In this document: positions 1-10,271 of the stretch, piece after piece
Layout of the letters: each line of letters starts with the position of its first letter
Position numbering within the stretch: position 1 is the first letter of the stretch
Source: Astragalus membranaceus
Lineage: Eukaryota > Streptophyta > Magnoliopsida > Fabales > Fabaceae
Assembly: GCA_039519185.1 (NCBI GenBank)
Contig: CM076847.1
Span: 82,683,100 to 82,747,099, forward strand
Reading direction: 5' to 3'
DNA: 64,000 nucleotides
Position numbers and translations under genes: made by a program
Notes under the pieces: generated by a model
The model's input: the letters and a program-made list of their open reading frames with translations, nothing else
What the model was told of the DNA's origin: nothing
Database searches by the model: none

Positions 1-205
1 ATAGGTAGATTATCCACTTGAGATAGTAAGGGTCTCTTTCAATTTAACCTGAGTTTGAATCCAGTCTTGGATATGTAATAATATTGTCGCTCATTGTGGT
101 TCTACCCGACTTGAGAGATTACTCTTTTTTTTTGGTGTACCCGACTTGAGAGATTACTCCTTGCGGTTACGTGTTGAATACCCGATTTATAAATAAAAAA
201 TGCCG
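1..205 (+). repeat. Degenerate tRNA-derived SINE-like repeat
   Basis: The segment resembles the better preserved SINE at 7712-7825: a box-B-like stretch (GAGTTTGAATCCAGTC, about 51-66), a TTGAATACCCGATTTATA stretch near the 3' end and a terminal A-rich tract at about 194-200. It is interrupted by a 22-bp direct duplication of TACCCGACTTGAGAGATTAC (about 105 and 138). The 5' end may lie outside the window. The family assignment rests on eye comparison only. Confidence 0.45.
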
Positions 206-311
206 ATTATTTTAGGCCATCTAACTCTAGCCTAACTAACAGGAGAAACTCCCACACAAAAACATAGTCATTAGAAATCATCACACATCATAACATGACA
301 AAAAAAACCAC

Positions 312-320
312 TATAAATAA
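312..320 (+). promoter_or_regulatory. TATA box of the 450-905 gene
   Basis: TATAAATAA lies 130 bases before the start codon, giving a 5' leader of about 100 bases if transcription starts about 30 bases downstream. Pyrimidine-rich DNA (CCCCTCCTCTTTCC) follows, as is common near plant transcription starts. Confidence 0.6.
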
Positions 321-449
321 ATTCATTTACCCCCTCCTCTTTCCACCTACTTTTCTTGCATTCCAAGCCTTTTCTATTTATTTTTTATCCATATTTGTTT
401 ACAATTTATACCCCAAACCCAGAGCTATTCTCCAAACTCCAGATAGAAG

Positions 450-905
450 ATGAGCTCTGTTTGCATATCAAAGTGTGTCAACGACGCACGTGACACACGC
501 GTGCCAGTTCGAGCCTCATACGTGAACCTCTACAAGTGGCCGGAATCAGACGCAGAGTTTGTAAAATCTGTGAGCTCCAACGGCGGGAGAAGGAGTAATT
601 CGCACGTGTACCACGGTCATCCGAGGGTGGTGGACAGTATCTCCTGCAGACAAATGTATCTTAGAAGCTATAAATTTTCCAGGGAAGAGGAGAAGAAACC
701 TCAGAAATGCTTTGGGAGGGTGAAGGAGAAAGAGAAGAGACGATCACAGTCACATTCACAATCACAGGGTAGTAGTAGTAGGAGAAGAAGGAAGTGTTTG
801 GTTTTGAGGAAAATGAAGGAAATTTCTTGCGCCGCTTTCTTTCGGATTTTTCACAGGTTCTTGTCTTGTGGTGCTAGTGTAGATGTTGTGGATGAAAAAC
901 ATTGA
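450..905 (+). CDS. Small basic conserved plant protein of unknown function
   Basis: This is an intronless 151-residue ORF. Its N-terminus (MSSVCISKCVNDARDTRVPV) and the blocks YVNLYKWPESDAEFVKSVSS (about 24-43), RVVDSISCRQMYLRSYKFSR (about 59-78) and KCLVLRKMKEISCAAFFRIF (about 114-133) match, from memory, a small plant-specific family without an assigned function. A serine/arginine/glutamine-rich stretch (about 93-113) separates the last two blocks. The C-terminus is cysteine-containing and ends shortly after a DVVDEKH motif. No signal peptide or membrane span is visible. A TATA box at 312 and AATAAA at 1148 fit a normal transcription unit. Family membership is recognition from memory; function is unknown. 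Confidence 0.75.
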   Translation: MSSVCISKCVNDARDTRVPVRASYVNLYKWPESDAEFVKSVSSNGGRRSNSHVYHGHPRVVDSISCRQMYLRSYKFSREEEKKPQKCFGRVKEKEKRRSQSHSQSQGSSSRRRRKCLVLRKMKEISCAAFFRIFHRFLSCGASVDVVDEKH

Positions 906-1147
906 CCTTTTTTTGTTAGTTTAATAATGTTTCAGCAAGAAATTTGTTTTTGTTTTATTTATTTATTTATGTTCGTATTGAGAGAGATAATTTTTTTTTT
1001 ATTTTTGGTGTTTTTGTTGATTATTTTATTTAATTTTCTGAGTTGGGTTTAAGATGTATGAACTGTGCATTAAGGATCTCTAGATTTGTTTATGGTTATG
1101 CTATGTCTCTCTCTGTTTTTGTACATTACATTAATTTTCCTATTTTT

Positions 1148-1153
1148 AATAAA
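1148..1153 (+). terminator. Candidate poly(A) signal of the 450-905 gene
   Basis: AATAAA lies about 240 bases after the stop codon, preceded by T-rich DNA as expected for a plant polyadenylation region. Confidence 0.4.
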
Positions 1154-1288
1154 GTGATTTCGTTAATTTTGCTTTCGGTTCTTAATTAATTTCTCTTTCT
1201 TTTCACCGTATGCCTTCCAATTCCACCTTGAAAGCAAAGGGATCTGAAAGACATGATGAACAATTGAACAGCTTTCATTTCCTTGGAT

Positions 1289-1327
1289 TCTCTCTCTCTC
1301 CCTCCCTCCCTCTCTCTCTCTCTCTCA
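1289..1327. repeat. CT/CCCT microsatellite
   Basis: A pyrimidine tract of CT dinucleotides with interspersed CCCT units. It carries no coding information and lies in the intergenic DNA after the small gene. Confidence 0.9.
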
Positions 1328-1981
1328 TGAGTCTCATTATTTTTCTTTTCTGCAAAGTAACATGAATAATTTGCTTCATAATCTCGTGCTGTTCCATTTT
1401 GATGATGAGCCTGAGTATCCTAAGTCAAACTGATAGTTAGCGTGACTAATTTGTTCTGTTTTCATTTTTCATTTTTCATTTTTCATTTCATAGGGAAGAC
1501 CACCTGAAAAGGTCAACGGAAGCTAGGATAAATCCATATAAATGTCATTTATTTTTTTTGGCTCAAATAAATGTCATTTATTGTCTCTTCAAAAATGTAG
1601 TCTTAGAAAGAGACAATAGGTAGTCTTGTATTTTTCAAAAACTTATTTCCACCCCATTGCTTAATATATTAAAAAATATATATGTATGCTTATATATGAT
1701 GATCTAATACCAATGAGGGTCGAGCGGTAATTGGGTTCAGATCCCACACTAATGTTTTAGAATTGAATTTTGGGTGTGTCAAAAACTCAATGTGTATCAA
1801 TAACACGGTAACAAAAAAATATATGATAATATAATTAAGGTGACCACTCTGGTATCATAGTGATTTGTTAGAAACTAATACTCATATTCACTCAATTGAT
1901 GTCACATTTTTTTTACTTCTAAAATAATTAATTGATTTAAAAAGTAACTTTAAGTTTGTTTTTACTCATTGAGTATTGATA

Positions 1982-2881
1982 CTCATTTTTTTTCCTGGGT
2001 ATTATAGAATTTTTTTTCGGATTTGAAGGTATTATAGAATTTACCTATAATTAATTTTGGTTATAGAAAGCATTAATTCATTCAATTAGTTGTTTTGGCA
2101 ACGATAAATTCAATTCATTTCAAAAACCATGAACAAGTAAATACACTCTTGGGTATGATAAAAAAAAACCTTCTTCTAAATTATGAGCAATTTTGTCGGT
2201 TTGCCTCTAAACAAACTTCACACTAAAGTTGAGAAAGATTTAAGTAAGCTACACACAACGTCAAAAAAAGATTTAAGTAAGCTACAATACTTCTCGATAA
2301 TAAATCCTAATTCACACGTCTTTTCTAAAAGAGTTGACATGGTTAACCATTGATTTACTGCCAGGCTAAAAAAAACTATGTTAATATCCGGATTAAAAGT
2401 CCATTGGAGAACATGTAAGATAGTAAGAGACCAATGGTCAACGGGAGCCATTCATTCTTTTTGAGAAATGGAGAGGATTCTAACTGACAAAAGAGAACCA
2501 CACGGTTTCCACATCAGAATCGCAACAAACATATGAATCAACACGTTGGACGTACTCTTCGATTAAGAAGATTTGTTTTAATAGGTAAGACATCTCGAAA
2601 AGTTCTCCAAGCAAAAAATTTCAGTTTTGAATGGACGTAAAATTAGTAAATTGTGAAGATAATATAATATTTTAATAATAAATGTAAGTCAGTGTCCTAA
2701 CTATATTGATTAAGACATTTAAAATGGATAAAATATTAAAAAATAGTTTTAAATTTTGAAAAATTTAATAAAAATAAAATACTAGTGTTTCTTAATTCCT
2801 TCTCGTATCTTTAACAACACGGTCTACCAAGGCCTATTTTAATAGTATTACAAAATATAGATCAATGTATAAAAGAATATT
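1982..2881. repeat. Copy A of a large tandem duplication
   Basis: This non-coding segment recurs at 3393-4369 with only scattered differences. Copy A runs directly into the Copia LTR at 2882. The ORF-like stretch at 2218-2451 (minus) lies in this repeat and has no family resemblance. Shared sequence begins at the string CTCATTTTTTTTCCTGGG at both copies, which is a likely microhomology junction. Confidence 0.85.
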
Positions 2882-3118
2882 TGTTGAGGGATGTTATTAC
2901 CTAGTGTAAATACTTGATATATACTTAACCATTACTAGTTAGTTTACTCAACTAACCATAGTTCATTGTAACTAAATTCTGTTAATAGCATAGTTAACAG
3001 TTAGGCTAGCTTAGTTGATTCTTTCTTGTATATAAGACTCAATTATACAGTGAATTATTCAGCTCAATGAGAATGAACAATTATTTACTCTGCTCCTTTC
3101 CTCATTGAGAACTTAACA
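2882..3118 (+). mobile_element. 5' LTR of a truncated Copia element
   Basis: The LTR begins TGTTGAGGGATG and ends TTAACA, about 237 bp, with a TATATAAGAC promoter-like motif at about 3028. It is followed at once by a primer binding site TGGTATCAAAGA (3119-3130) of the initiator-methionine tRNA type used by plant Ty1/copia elements. No matching 3' LTR is present: the element is cut at about 3392 by the second copy of the duplicated flank. Confidence 0.8.
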
Positions 3119-3202
3119 TGGTATCAAAGAAAATATTACACTGAAAGTTTCCTCTTTCTACTCGCTTTCCTCTGTGCTCAAATCGAGCTCTCCACCGCAT
3201 CA

Positions 3203-3392
3203 ATGGCGGCCCTTCACTCTGACTTCGCAACCAATCCTTCAAACCCCTACTACATGCATCCGAACGAGAATCCTTCTCTCGTTCTTGTTCAACCAGCTCT
3301 TGACAAAGAAAACTATCAGATCTGGAGTCGCTCTATGAAGGTTGCACTTACCTCGAAGAACAAAATCAAATTCGTTGACGGTACCCTCACCC
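3203..3392 (+). pseudogene. Truncated Copia gag (N-terminal part)
   Basis: About 64 residues of the N-terminal Copia gag region remain: NPYYMHPNENPSLVLVQPAL (residues 13-32), then NYQIWSRSMKVALTSKNKIK (about 37-56) and FVDGTL. This is the typical start of plant copia gag proteins (NPYYLHPSD..., NY..WSR.M..AL..KNK..FVDG). The reading frame then enters the duplicated flank at about 3393 and stops at 3418. Zinc knuckle, protease, integrase and RT are all absent. Confidence 0.85.
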
Positions 3393-4382
3393 CTCATTTT
3401 TTTTCCTGGGTATTATAGAATTTTTTTTCGGATTTGAAGGTATTATAGAATTTACCTATAATTAATTTTGGTTATAGAAAGCATTAATTCATTCAATTAG
3501 TTGTTTTGGCAACGATAAATTCAATTCATTTCAAAAACCATGAACAAGTAAATACACTCTTGGGTATGATAAAAAAAAACCTTCTTCTAAACTCTGAGCA
3601 ATTTTGTTGGTTTGCCTCTAAACAAACTTCACACTAAAGTTGAGAAAGATTTAAGTAAGCTACACACAACGTCAAAAAAAGATTTAAGTAAGCTACAATA
3701 CTTCTCGATAATAAATCCTAATTCACACGTCTTTTCTAAAAGAGTTGACATGGTTAACCATTGATTTACTGCTAGGCTAAAAAAAACTATGTTAATACCC
3801 GGATTAAAAGTCCATTGGAGAACATGTAAGATAGTAAGAGACCAATGGTCAACGGGAGCCGTTCATTCTTTTTGAGAAATGGAGAGGATTCTAACTGACA
3901 AAAGAGAGCCACACGGTTTCCACATCAGAATCGCAACAAACATATGAATCAATACGTTGGACGTACTCTTCGATTAAGAAGATTTGTTAGTTAAGACATC
4001 TCGAAAAGTTCTCCAAGCAAAAAATTTTAGGTAAGACATCTCGAAAAGTTCTCCAAGCAAAAATCTTAATAGGTAAGACATCTCGAAAAGTTCTCCAAGC
4101 AAAAAATTTTAGTTTTGAATGAACGTAAAATTAGTAAATTGTGAAGATAATATAATATTTTAATAATAAATGTAAGTCAGTGTCCTAACTATATTGATTA
4201 AGACATTTAAAATGGATAAAATATTAAAAAATAGTTTTAAATTTTGAAAAATTTAATAAAAATAAAATACTAGTGTTTCTTAATTCCTTCTAGTAGTTTT
4301 AACAACACGGTCTACCAAGGCCTATTTTAATAGTATTACAAAATATAGAGCAATGTATGGAAGAATATTTGTTGAGAGATGT
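3393..4382. repeat. Copy B of the tandem duplication, with internal triplication
   Basis: Repeats 1982-2894, offset about 1411 bp, and ends inside the first 13 bases of the LTR (TGTTGAGAGATGT at 4370). A 40-45-bp segment containing GACATCTCGAAAAGTTCTCC, present once in copy A (about 2589), occurs three times in tandem here (about 3993-4110). The following stretch 4383-4826 shows no gene. Confidence 0.85.
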
Positions 4383-4827
4383 CAACCGTTAAAATAAATC
4401 TTTAATACTTCGAAGTATTAATTTCAACGATCACCGTGGATGATACATTGGTTTAAAAGAGAGCAATGATCATCCTCTCGATGTTACGATTGCAACTTTG
4501 CGAGTTCAATGCTCTGAAAGAAGGCCAAAAGAATAGAGAACATCAATGGCATGAGAAAAAAAAATCATAAAATATATAGTAATGATAACTACTACCAAAC
4601 TCATAAAAAATCATAAAATATAGAAAAGAGACCTTCAATGGCTTCAATGAATGAAACTTGCGTCTTACTCCTACTTTAGGTGGAGGTCTAATCAGTATGC
4701 TTCCTTAAGTTCACTATTCACTTAAATTATGGGAATGATATATATAACACTAAAGTACTAACATGATGACCATTTCTCATTTCATCCATCACAATCCCTA
4801 TCTTATCGGCTCCTAGTCCTGTTAAAT

Positions 4828-5050
4828 AGGGGTGTTCAAAACCGAACCAAACCAATAGAAAACTGCAAACCGAACCAAACCAAACCGAAAATCGCAAAAA
4901 ACCGCTTTCTATTGGTTTAGTTTGATTTTATTTTCTGCTGAACCGCGCGGTTCGGTTCGATTTGCGGTTCTGCTTTCAGGAACCGAACCAAACCGCAATA
5001 TTGTTAAATAATAGGTTTTTGGGACCCATCAGAAAACCGAACCAAACCTA
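4828..5050. repeat. hAT-like repeat rich in AACCGAACC motifs
   Basis: Begins with AGGGGTGTTCAAAACCGAAC, which looks like a terminus of hAT-type non-autonomous elements, followed by many AACCGAACCAAACC units and their complements (GGTTCGGTTCG at about 4950). A matching inverted terminus and an 8-bp target duplication were not found, so class and 3' limit are uncertain. Confidence 0.45.
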
Positions 5051-5372
5051 TTTCTTTTCTTTCGGTACCAGTAGCTTCACCTGTGATATTGTCCTTTCTA
5101 ATCCCAGCGCTTCTACGTGACTTTTGGCTTGATGAACTATCATCACTTTTCTTTTTTCCTTTCCTCCTTTGTCTCTTTTCATCCCTGTCACTTTCACATG
5201 AAGAAAGTTCATCAGAGGAATACCACGTCCTTTTTCTACTATGTTTCTTATTCTTATCAAGTTCATCATCATCCGAAGAACTATTTCCAGAGCTCTTCCC
5301 TTTACTCTTATCCTTTTTCTTCCTATTATCTGAATTTTTTCTTTCTTTAGAAACGGAATTCAAGCCAGCGTC
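5040..5372 (-). pseudogene. Lys/Ser/Asp-rich nuclear-type protein fragment
   Basis: An open minus-strand frame of about 110 residues, rich in charged residues and serine, without a proper ATG start (the first in-frame candidate is TTG). Blocks such as RKTW-like RKRTWYSSDELSSCESDRDE and KGKKKSDDSSSSQKSRRS resemble internal exons of arginine/serine-rich nuclear proteins. It enters the AACCGAACC repeat at its 3' end (residues GLVRFSDGSQKP derive from that repeat). The parent gene is not recognised. A low-complexity chance ORF is possible. Confidence 0.35.
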
Positions 5373-5415
5373 CTTTACCTAGTACATGATGGGGTAGCTA
5401 TTAGTAATTCGGCTT

Positions 5416-6667
5416 CTCTACTATTGTAAGGGCCCAGCTCAATATAATTCTTGATAAATTATGTAAAGTGTGATGCTAGCCACTCTGTTTTAAGGTAATT
5501 TAGAGTCTAAAAAAAATTAATTGTTCAAAGGAAATAGTAATACAAAACAGTGTGTTTTGGGGTTCTTAAGTAGTCGGAAAAAAATTAACTGTTCAAATAT
5601 GCAGAGTTTGTTCCTTAGTAACCTGTTTGTTGAAAAAAAGAACTTTTATGTAATGTGATAATGACTTACTTGATTATCATTTGTTGTCTATATTTTAATG
5701 GATCGATTTCATTTGTGTCACTAACTACTTTCTTTTCATTCTATACAACATTCGTAATTTTATATTTTAAGGGTACTTTATGGTTCACTAGAAATTTTAA
5801 CTGTTCAAATAGCGGAAATTGATTCGTCCGTAATCAGATTAGTGAAAATGAAAATTAATTTCACAACAAATATGTTCTACCTTATAGTTGGGCCCCTTCT
5901 ATTAATGAAAATATCTTTATATATACATCCACTCCACACTTTGGCGCCAAACCCCCCCCCCTCCCCTCTCTTTTGTTTTTCTTCTCATTTTTTATATTTT
6001 TATTTTTTAAGTATAATTTAAATTTAAGAAAAAAAAATTATATCTATAAATAGATGAAGTTTGTTCCTCAATAATCGGATTGGTGAAAAATGAAAATTAA
6101 TTTCCCGATAAATTATGTAAAGTGTGATGCTAGCCACTGTGTTTTAAGGTAATTTAGAGACTAAAAAAAATTAGTTGTTCAAATGAAATAGTAATGCAAA
6201 ACAGTGTGTTTTGGGGTTCTTAAGCGGTTGGAAAAAATTAACTGTTCAAATATGCAGAGTTTGTTCCTTAGTAACCTGTTTGTTGAAAACTTTTATGTAA
6301 TGTGATAATGACTTACTTGATTATCATTTGTTGTCTATATTTTAATGGAGCAATTTCATTTCTCTCAGTAACTACTTTCTTTTCATTCTATACAACATTC
6401 GTAATTTTATATTTTAAGGGTACTTTATGGTTCACTAGAAATTTTAACTGTTCAAATAGCGGAAATTGATTCCTCCGTAATCAGATTAGTGAAAATGAAA
6501 ATTAATTTCGCAACAAATATGTCCTGCCTTATAGTTTTCTCTTATTGGCTAAACATAACTTAGTTGTTAAAATATGACTTCAATTACTATTAATCTAATT
6601 TTGGTCTTATAATGCTTCAATAGACCCTAAAGCTTTGGCCCGTGCATCGCACGGGTCACGGCGCTAG
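5416..6667 (+). mobile_element. Non-autonomous Helitron-like element
   Basis: The 3' end is diagnostic: a GC-rich hairpin CCCGTGC-ATC-GCACGGG (6639-6655) followed nine bases later by CTAG (6664-6667) and a host T. The 5' end is less sure; a TCTCTACTATTGTAAGGG sequence near 5415 fits the usual TC start of plant Helitrons but lacks a preceding A. Inside, about 430 bp (5449-5880) are repeated at 6101-6530 with indels. No Rep/helicase coding sequence is present. Confidence 0.65.
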
Positions 6668-7047
6668 TTTGTTTATTGGGTTCATCAAATTTTTAAGCAT
6701 TTTCTTATATACTAATTTGTTATACTATTAAATTCAGTTAGGTAGTCATTTTCGTAGCTTCAATGACATGCTTTGTCAAGAAATGTTACCTCGATGAACT
6801 AAATAAGTACTACCTATGTTTTATTACACACATGTCGTTTTTTTATAATAATTTTATTTTATTTAACTTTCTTGTTTTTAAAGCTCATTGCAATATTAAT
6901 TATTATGTCAATATATATTCTTAATTATTTAGCGTAGAGAGAGAAATATGTAAAATGAAATAATAAATAGTTACGAGTATTTTAGGAAAAAGATAAAAAT
7001 ATTTCTATCAAAAGTATATAATTTAGTATGTTTAAATAACTTTAAAA

Positions 7048-7182
7048 GGGGTTCGATCCACGCCTTGGGTACGGAGCAACGTTAAAACTCTGGGCCAGCT
7101 GTCCTGCCTCTCGAGGTACCTACAATGAGCGAGAGATTAGTCACTACTGTCCGTGCGGTGGATACCCGGGTTTACCAAAAAA
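7048..7182 (+). mobile_element. 5'-truncated tRNA-derived SINE
   Basis: Starts at the box B region (GGGTTCGATCC) and ends GGGTTTACC plus an A tract. It is flanked by a perfect 13-bp target-site duplication, AATAACTTTAAAA, at 7035-7047 and 7183-7195, so the truncation arose at insertion. Sequence matches the 3' two thirds of the SINE at 7226-7411. Confidence 0.9.
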
Positions 7183-7225
7183 AATAACTTTAAAACGGCG
7201 CGTATTGTTATAGAGGGAAAGAAAC

Positions 7226-7411
7226 CCAGAGCGTGGGGTTCAGCGGTTGGGGCTGATCCTCCCTTAACCAAGGGTCGGGGGTTTGATCCCCACCTTGGAC
7301 ACGGAGCAGCGTTATAACTCTGGGCCAACTATCCTGCCCCTTGAGGCACCTACAATTCAGCGAGGGGATTAGTCACTGCAGTCGGCGGTGGATACCCTGG
7401 ATAAAAGAAAA
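7226..7411 (+). mobile_element. Full-length tRNA-derived SINE
   Basis: Contains pol III box A (GTGGGGTTCAGCGGTTGGGG, about 7233-7252) and box B (GGGTTTGATCC, about 7279-7289), a tRNA-unrelated body and an A-rich tail. A perfect 14-bp duplication AGAGGGAAAGAAAC flanks it at 7212-7225 and 7412-7425. The minus-strand ORF across it (SNPRPLVKGGSAPTAEPHA) is a spurious product often mis-annotated from this SINE type. Confidence 0.9.
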
Positions 7412-7711
7412 AGAGGGAAAGAAACAATAGTATAGCTCACAATAACTAAAAAAGTTGAAGAGTAACGAATATTGTTCTTAAAGACCGAGAGTCAACTTAA
7501 CTTAAGACAATAACAAATATTGTTCTAGAGTCAACTTAAGACAATAACAAATAAGTGAATTCTCTTGGAAAAAAATCAGAATTAAATAAGAAGATTGACT
7601 CAATTAATTAAAAACATTGAGATTAGTTTTCAATCGATGTCAATTTGCAATACAATAATTGAGGTAAAATAAATTGATTCTCTGATTTGTTTATCAAAAA
7701 AAGTCTATTCA

Positions 7712-7825
7712 CCCGAGATCACTTAGATGATATGGTAGGAGTCTCTTCCAGCTTAACCAAGGTTCTGGGTTCGAATCCAGCATTGGGCATGCAGCATTGT
7801 TAAATACCCAGTTTATACCAAAAAT
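7712..7825 (+). mobile_element. tRNA-derived SINE of a second family
   Basis: Box B GGGTTCGAATCC lies at about 7768-7779, with a TACCCAGTTTATACC-type 3' end and A-rich tail. A 13-bp flanking duplication, AAAAGTCTA(T/C)TCA, occurs at 7699-7711 and 7826-7838 with one mismatch. The repeat at 1-205 is a degenerate relative. Confidence 0.8.
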
Positions 7826-7940
7826 AAAAGTCTACTCAAATCATTAAAATCCCTTCACTAGTGATTACAAAGGCGAGAAAGCTTTAAGATCAAAAAGCCA
7901 AAAACCAACAAGTGATTGATGGTTATCCTTAGCCTAAAGT

Positions 7941-7993
7941 AATCTGAGAGCATGTTCAGCTTATCAAAAAAAAAAAATCTGAGAGCATGTTCA
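7941..7993 (+). mobile_element. Minimal LINE tail insertion with target duplication
   Basis: Two copies of TCTGAGAGCATGTTCA (7943-7958 and 7978-7993) flank only GCTTATC plus twelve A residues. The LINE fragment at 8228-8701 ends in the same GCTTATC-A(n). This looks like an extremely 5'-truncated retrotransposition event of that LINE family. Confidence 0.75.
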
Positions 7994-8227
7994 ATATCAA
8001 ATTCTCGTTCAATATATAAACCAACGAACATTGTCAAATCCCAGAAGACACGAAGAGAAGAGAGGAAAACACAGGAGAGAAGAGAAGAATAAATTTGAGA
8101 TTGGTCTTTTATGTTTTTTTTTTCTCACTTTGGTTCTTTATGTTTTAAATTGCAATAAAGTAATCATTTGATCAAACTAAAAATTTGGATAAGCATAAAA
8201 AACCAAAAGTGCATATTTTTATATTAA

Positions 8228-8701
8228 CTTACTCCCAAATCTCGTCACGTAATTGATTCCAAAGAAGATGCAACTTGTCTGTGTTGTAGGCAGGGGCGTG
8301 AAGACTCTTTTCATTTGTTCTTCAATTGTGGTCTAGCTAAAGGTGTGTGGGGAAAGATTGAAGATTGGCTCGGGTTGGAGCATCAACATCATACTAGTAT
8401 GTTGGAACATTTTCATCTTTTTGGCTCGGCATTCTCAGGAAAGAAGGTGTCTAAGACTAAGTATATCATTTGGCTTGCAACATATTGGTGTGTTTGGATT
8501 ACAAGAAATAATTTGATCTTCAAAGGAGAGGAACCTATGTTAGAATCCATTATTTCTTACATTAAGTGTTTATCTTGGATTTGGTTTATATATGGAGTGA
8601 GTAGGCATTCTTGTTATTCAGCGCCATCTTGGTGGCATAATGCCCTTATTTGAACACCCCTAATACTCACTTTCAATGAATCATTGCTTATCAAAAAAAA
8701 A
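8228..8701 (+). pseudogene. LINE C-terminal fragment (RT zinc-binding region)
   Basis: An open frame (8228-8653) encodes the end of a non-LTR retrotransposon polyprotein: CLCCRQGREDSFHLFFNCGL then AKGVW and WLG, the Cys/His pattern of the zf-RVT domain, followed by IIWLATYWCVWITRNNLIFK, which is typical of plant LINE C-termini. The last part ends WWHNALI. A short 3' tail and GCTTATC-A(n) at 8686-8701 follow. Endonuclease and RT core are missing, as expected for 5' truncation. The block 8702-10196 shows no supported gene; it is AT-rich and may hold degraded MITE-like DNA near 9395-9540. Confidence 0.85.
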
Positions 8702-10196
8702 GTAATAACATTATCTATCAAAATCTACCATTTTCCAACAGAAAAGGTTTAACTAGACATAAAAATAGAAATAACACCTAAAAGAAAAGAGAGGATGGAG
8801 AAAATCCACGAAGAAACAAATATGGCCCAGTTTATGCTAACCCTTGCTTGTCTCTCACGTAAATGGATAAAAATTGCATTACAAAATATAAGAAGATGGA
8901 TAATTTAGAAGAACCACTATAAACTTAAAACCTTGTAGTTTCTAAAGAAAAGAAATATAAAAACTTTGTTTAAAAAGACATAATCAACTCAAGTCAACTG
9001 ATATAAAGACCAAGTGTTTCCCATAATATAAAATAAATCAAGCAATAGGAAAACTAGTCATCCATGAATTCCCGTGGGAGAGATGAGATTAAAAGAAAGA
9101 TCAAAGATGACGGAGGGAAATGAACGGAGTGAGTGATGAAGATAATTCATAATTCAAGTCCATTTAATTCAAGGAAATGAAAGAGAGGAAGGAAGGATTA
9201 TTTAAATTTTAATTTTTTGGCGGAAAGAAGAATGAAGAGAGCAAAATACCTTCAAAGTCAATTTAACTTCTTTTAATACGAGGGAATTTGGAGGAAAAAG
9301 AAGAAAAATCTATAACATTTTAAATAAATAGACTAAAATATCCTAATATTTATCTCAAGATTAAAAAAAGTAAATTTATCTTTTTCCTCCACTAGATCGT
9401 GAACCAAATGAGGCTAGGGCTTTTTTTTTTCTCTCCCCCTCTAGCCAAACAGAACACATATGGTAAAAAAAAAATTTCTTTTCCTCCCCTCCACTAAATT
9501 CATCTTTTCCTCTCCATTGAACCAAACAAACACTTAAGTTTTCTCCAATCGATATAATCTCTCTATCTCTAAAATTAACCAAATTCAGTCCTATTTTTTT
9601 GCACAACAATTTTGTCCTGGAATATATATTTTATTTTACTAAAAACTTTTATATAAATTTCCTATCCAGATATTTTGAAATTTATGACAAATTTTGGATA
9701 CAACAAAAATTACAATTCAATATAAATGAAAAGTCAAAATCAACTAATTTAAATTTCTAAAAGAATATTGGAGAATCAAAATCACACCAGCTATAAATGA
9801 AAGGTCAAAAGGATCAATTAATTCAATTCAATATATTACATACGATATGACGCCCATTCGGTATCCGGAATTAGCTTCCGGTGGTCAGATTATTCTAAAA
9901 TCAGGGTAGCTAAAGACGTTTTCTTAGACATTGTCAATGTTTGATCAAGCAAAAAAGAGAAACCTTGCAAGTATTTGTCTCATGCTACCATCAGACAGAC
10001 ATACTATGAACAGTTCAAATCCCATCACTTTCTTTATATACTATGTTTTCAGTTCTTCTTATCCCACACACACTTCTATTTCGTACCTTGCAATGAAAGC
10101 CTAGATAATCGAAAAATAAGGGAAGGGACAAATTGGACACAAATTGGTCCCCAAGAAAATCGCACAACCACAACTCAATTTGTTCATGAAAGCCTA

Positions 10197-10271
10197 GATC
10201 TTAGCCGTTGGTTAATGGATCTGCTTTTTCTTATGGGCCTCCCTATTTGTGGATTGGGCCCATCCGTAACA
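10197..10271 (-). mobile_element. Truncated LTR of the old non-autonomous element
   Basis: About 75 bp match the terminal part of the LTR at 16376-16685 (CTTAG(C/T)CGTTGGTTAATGG... to ...ATCCGTAACA). The rest of this LTR is not recognisable to the left. On the minus strand a purine-rich stretch (TTGTGGGGCAAC, 10272-10283) precedes the LTR, as a polypurine tract should. Confidence 0.6.

Noticed and set aside
1700..1815. Possible further SINE (GAGCGGTAATTGGGTTCAGATC)
   Set aside because: Box A-like and box B-like motifs are too close together and no flanking duplication was found.
2218..2451. 77-residue minus ORF
   Set aside because: It lies within the non-coding tandem duplication and is broken in the second copy.
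7226..7295. Possible tRNA gene because of box A and box B
   Set aside because: No cloverleaf with acceptor stem can be formed and the segment continues into a SINE body with an A tail and target duplication.
7137..7328. Minus-strand ORF with SNPRPLVKGGSAPTAEPHA
   Set aside because: It is the complement of two tRNA-derived SINEs; this peptide type is a known annotation artefact.
9376..9609. 77-residue minus ORF with VWLEGERKKKALAS
   Set aside because: Low-complexity A/T-rich MITE-like DNA with TTTGTTTGG-type strings; no domain or start context.
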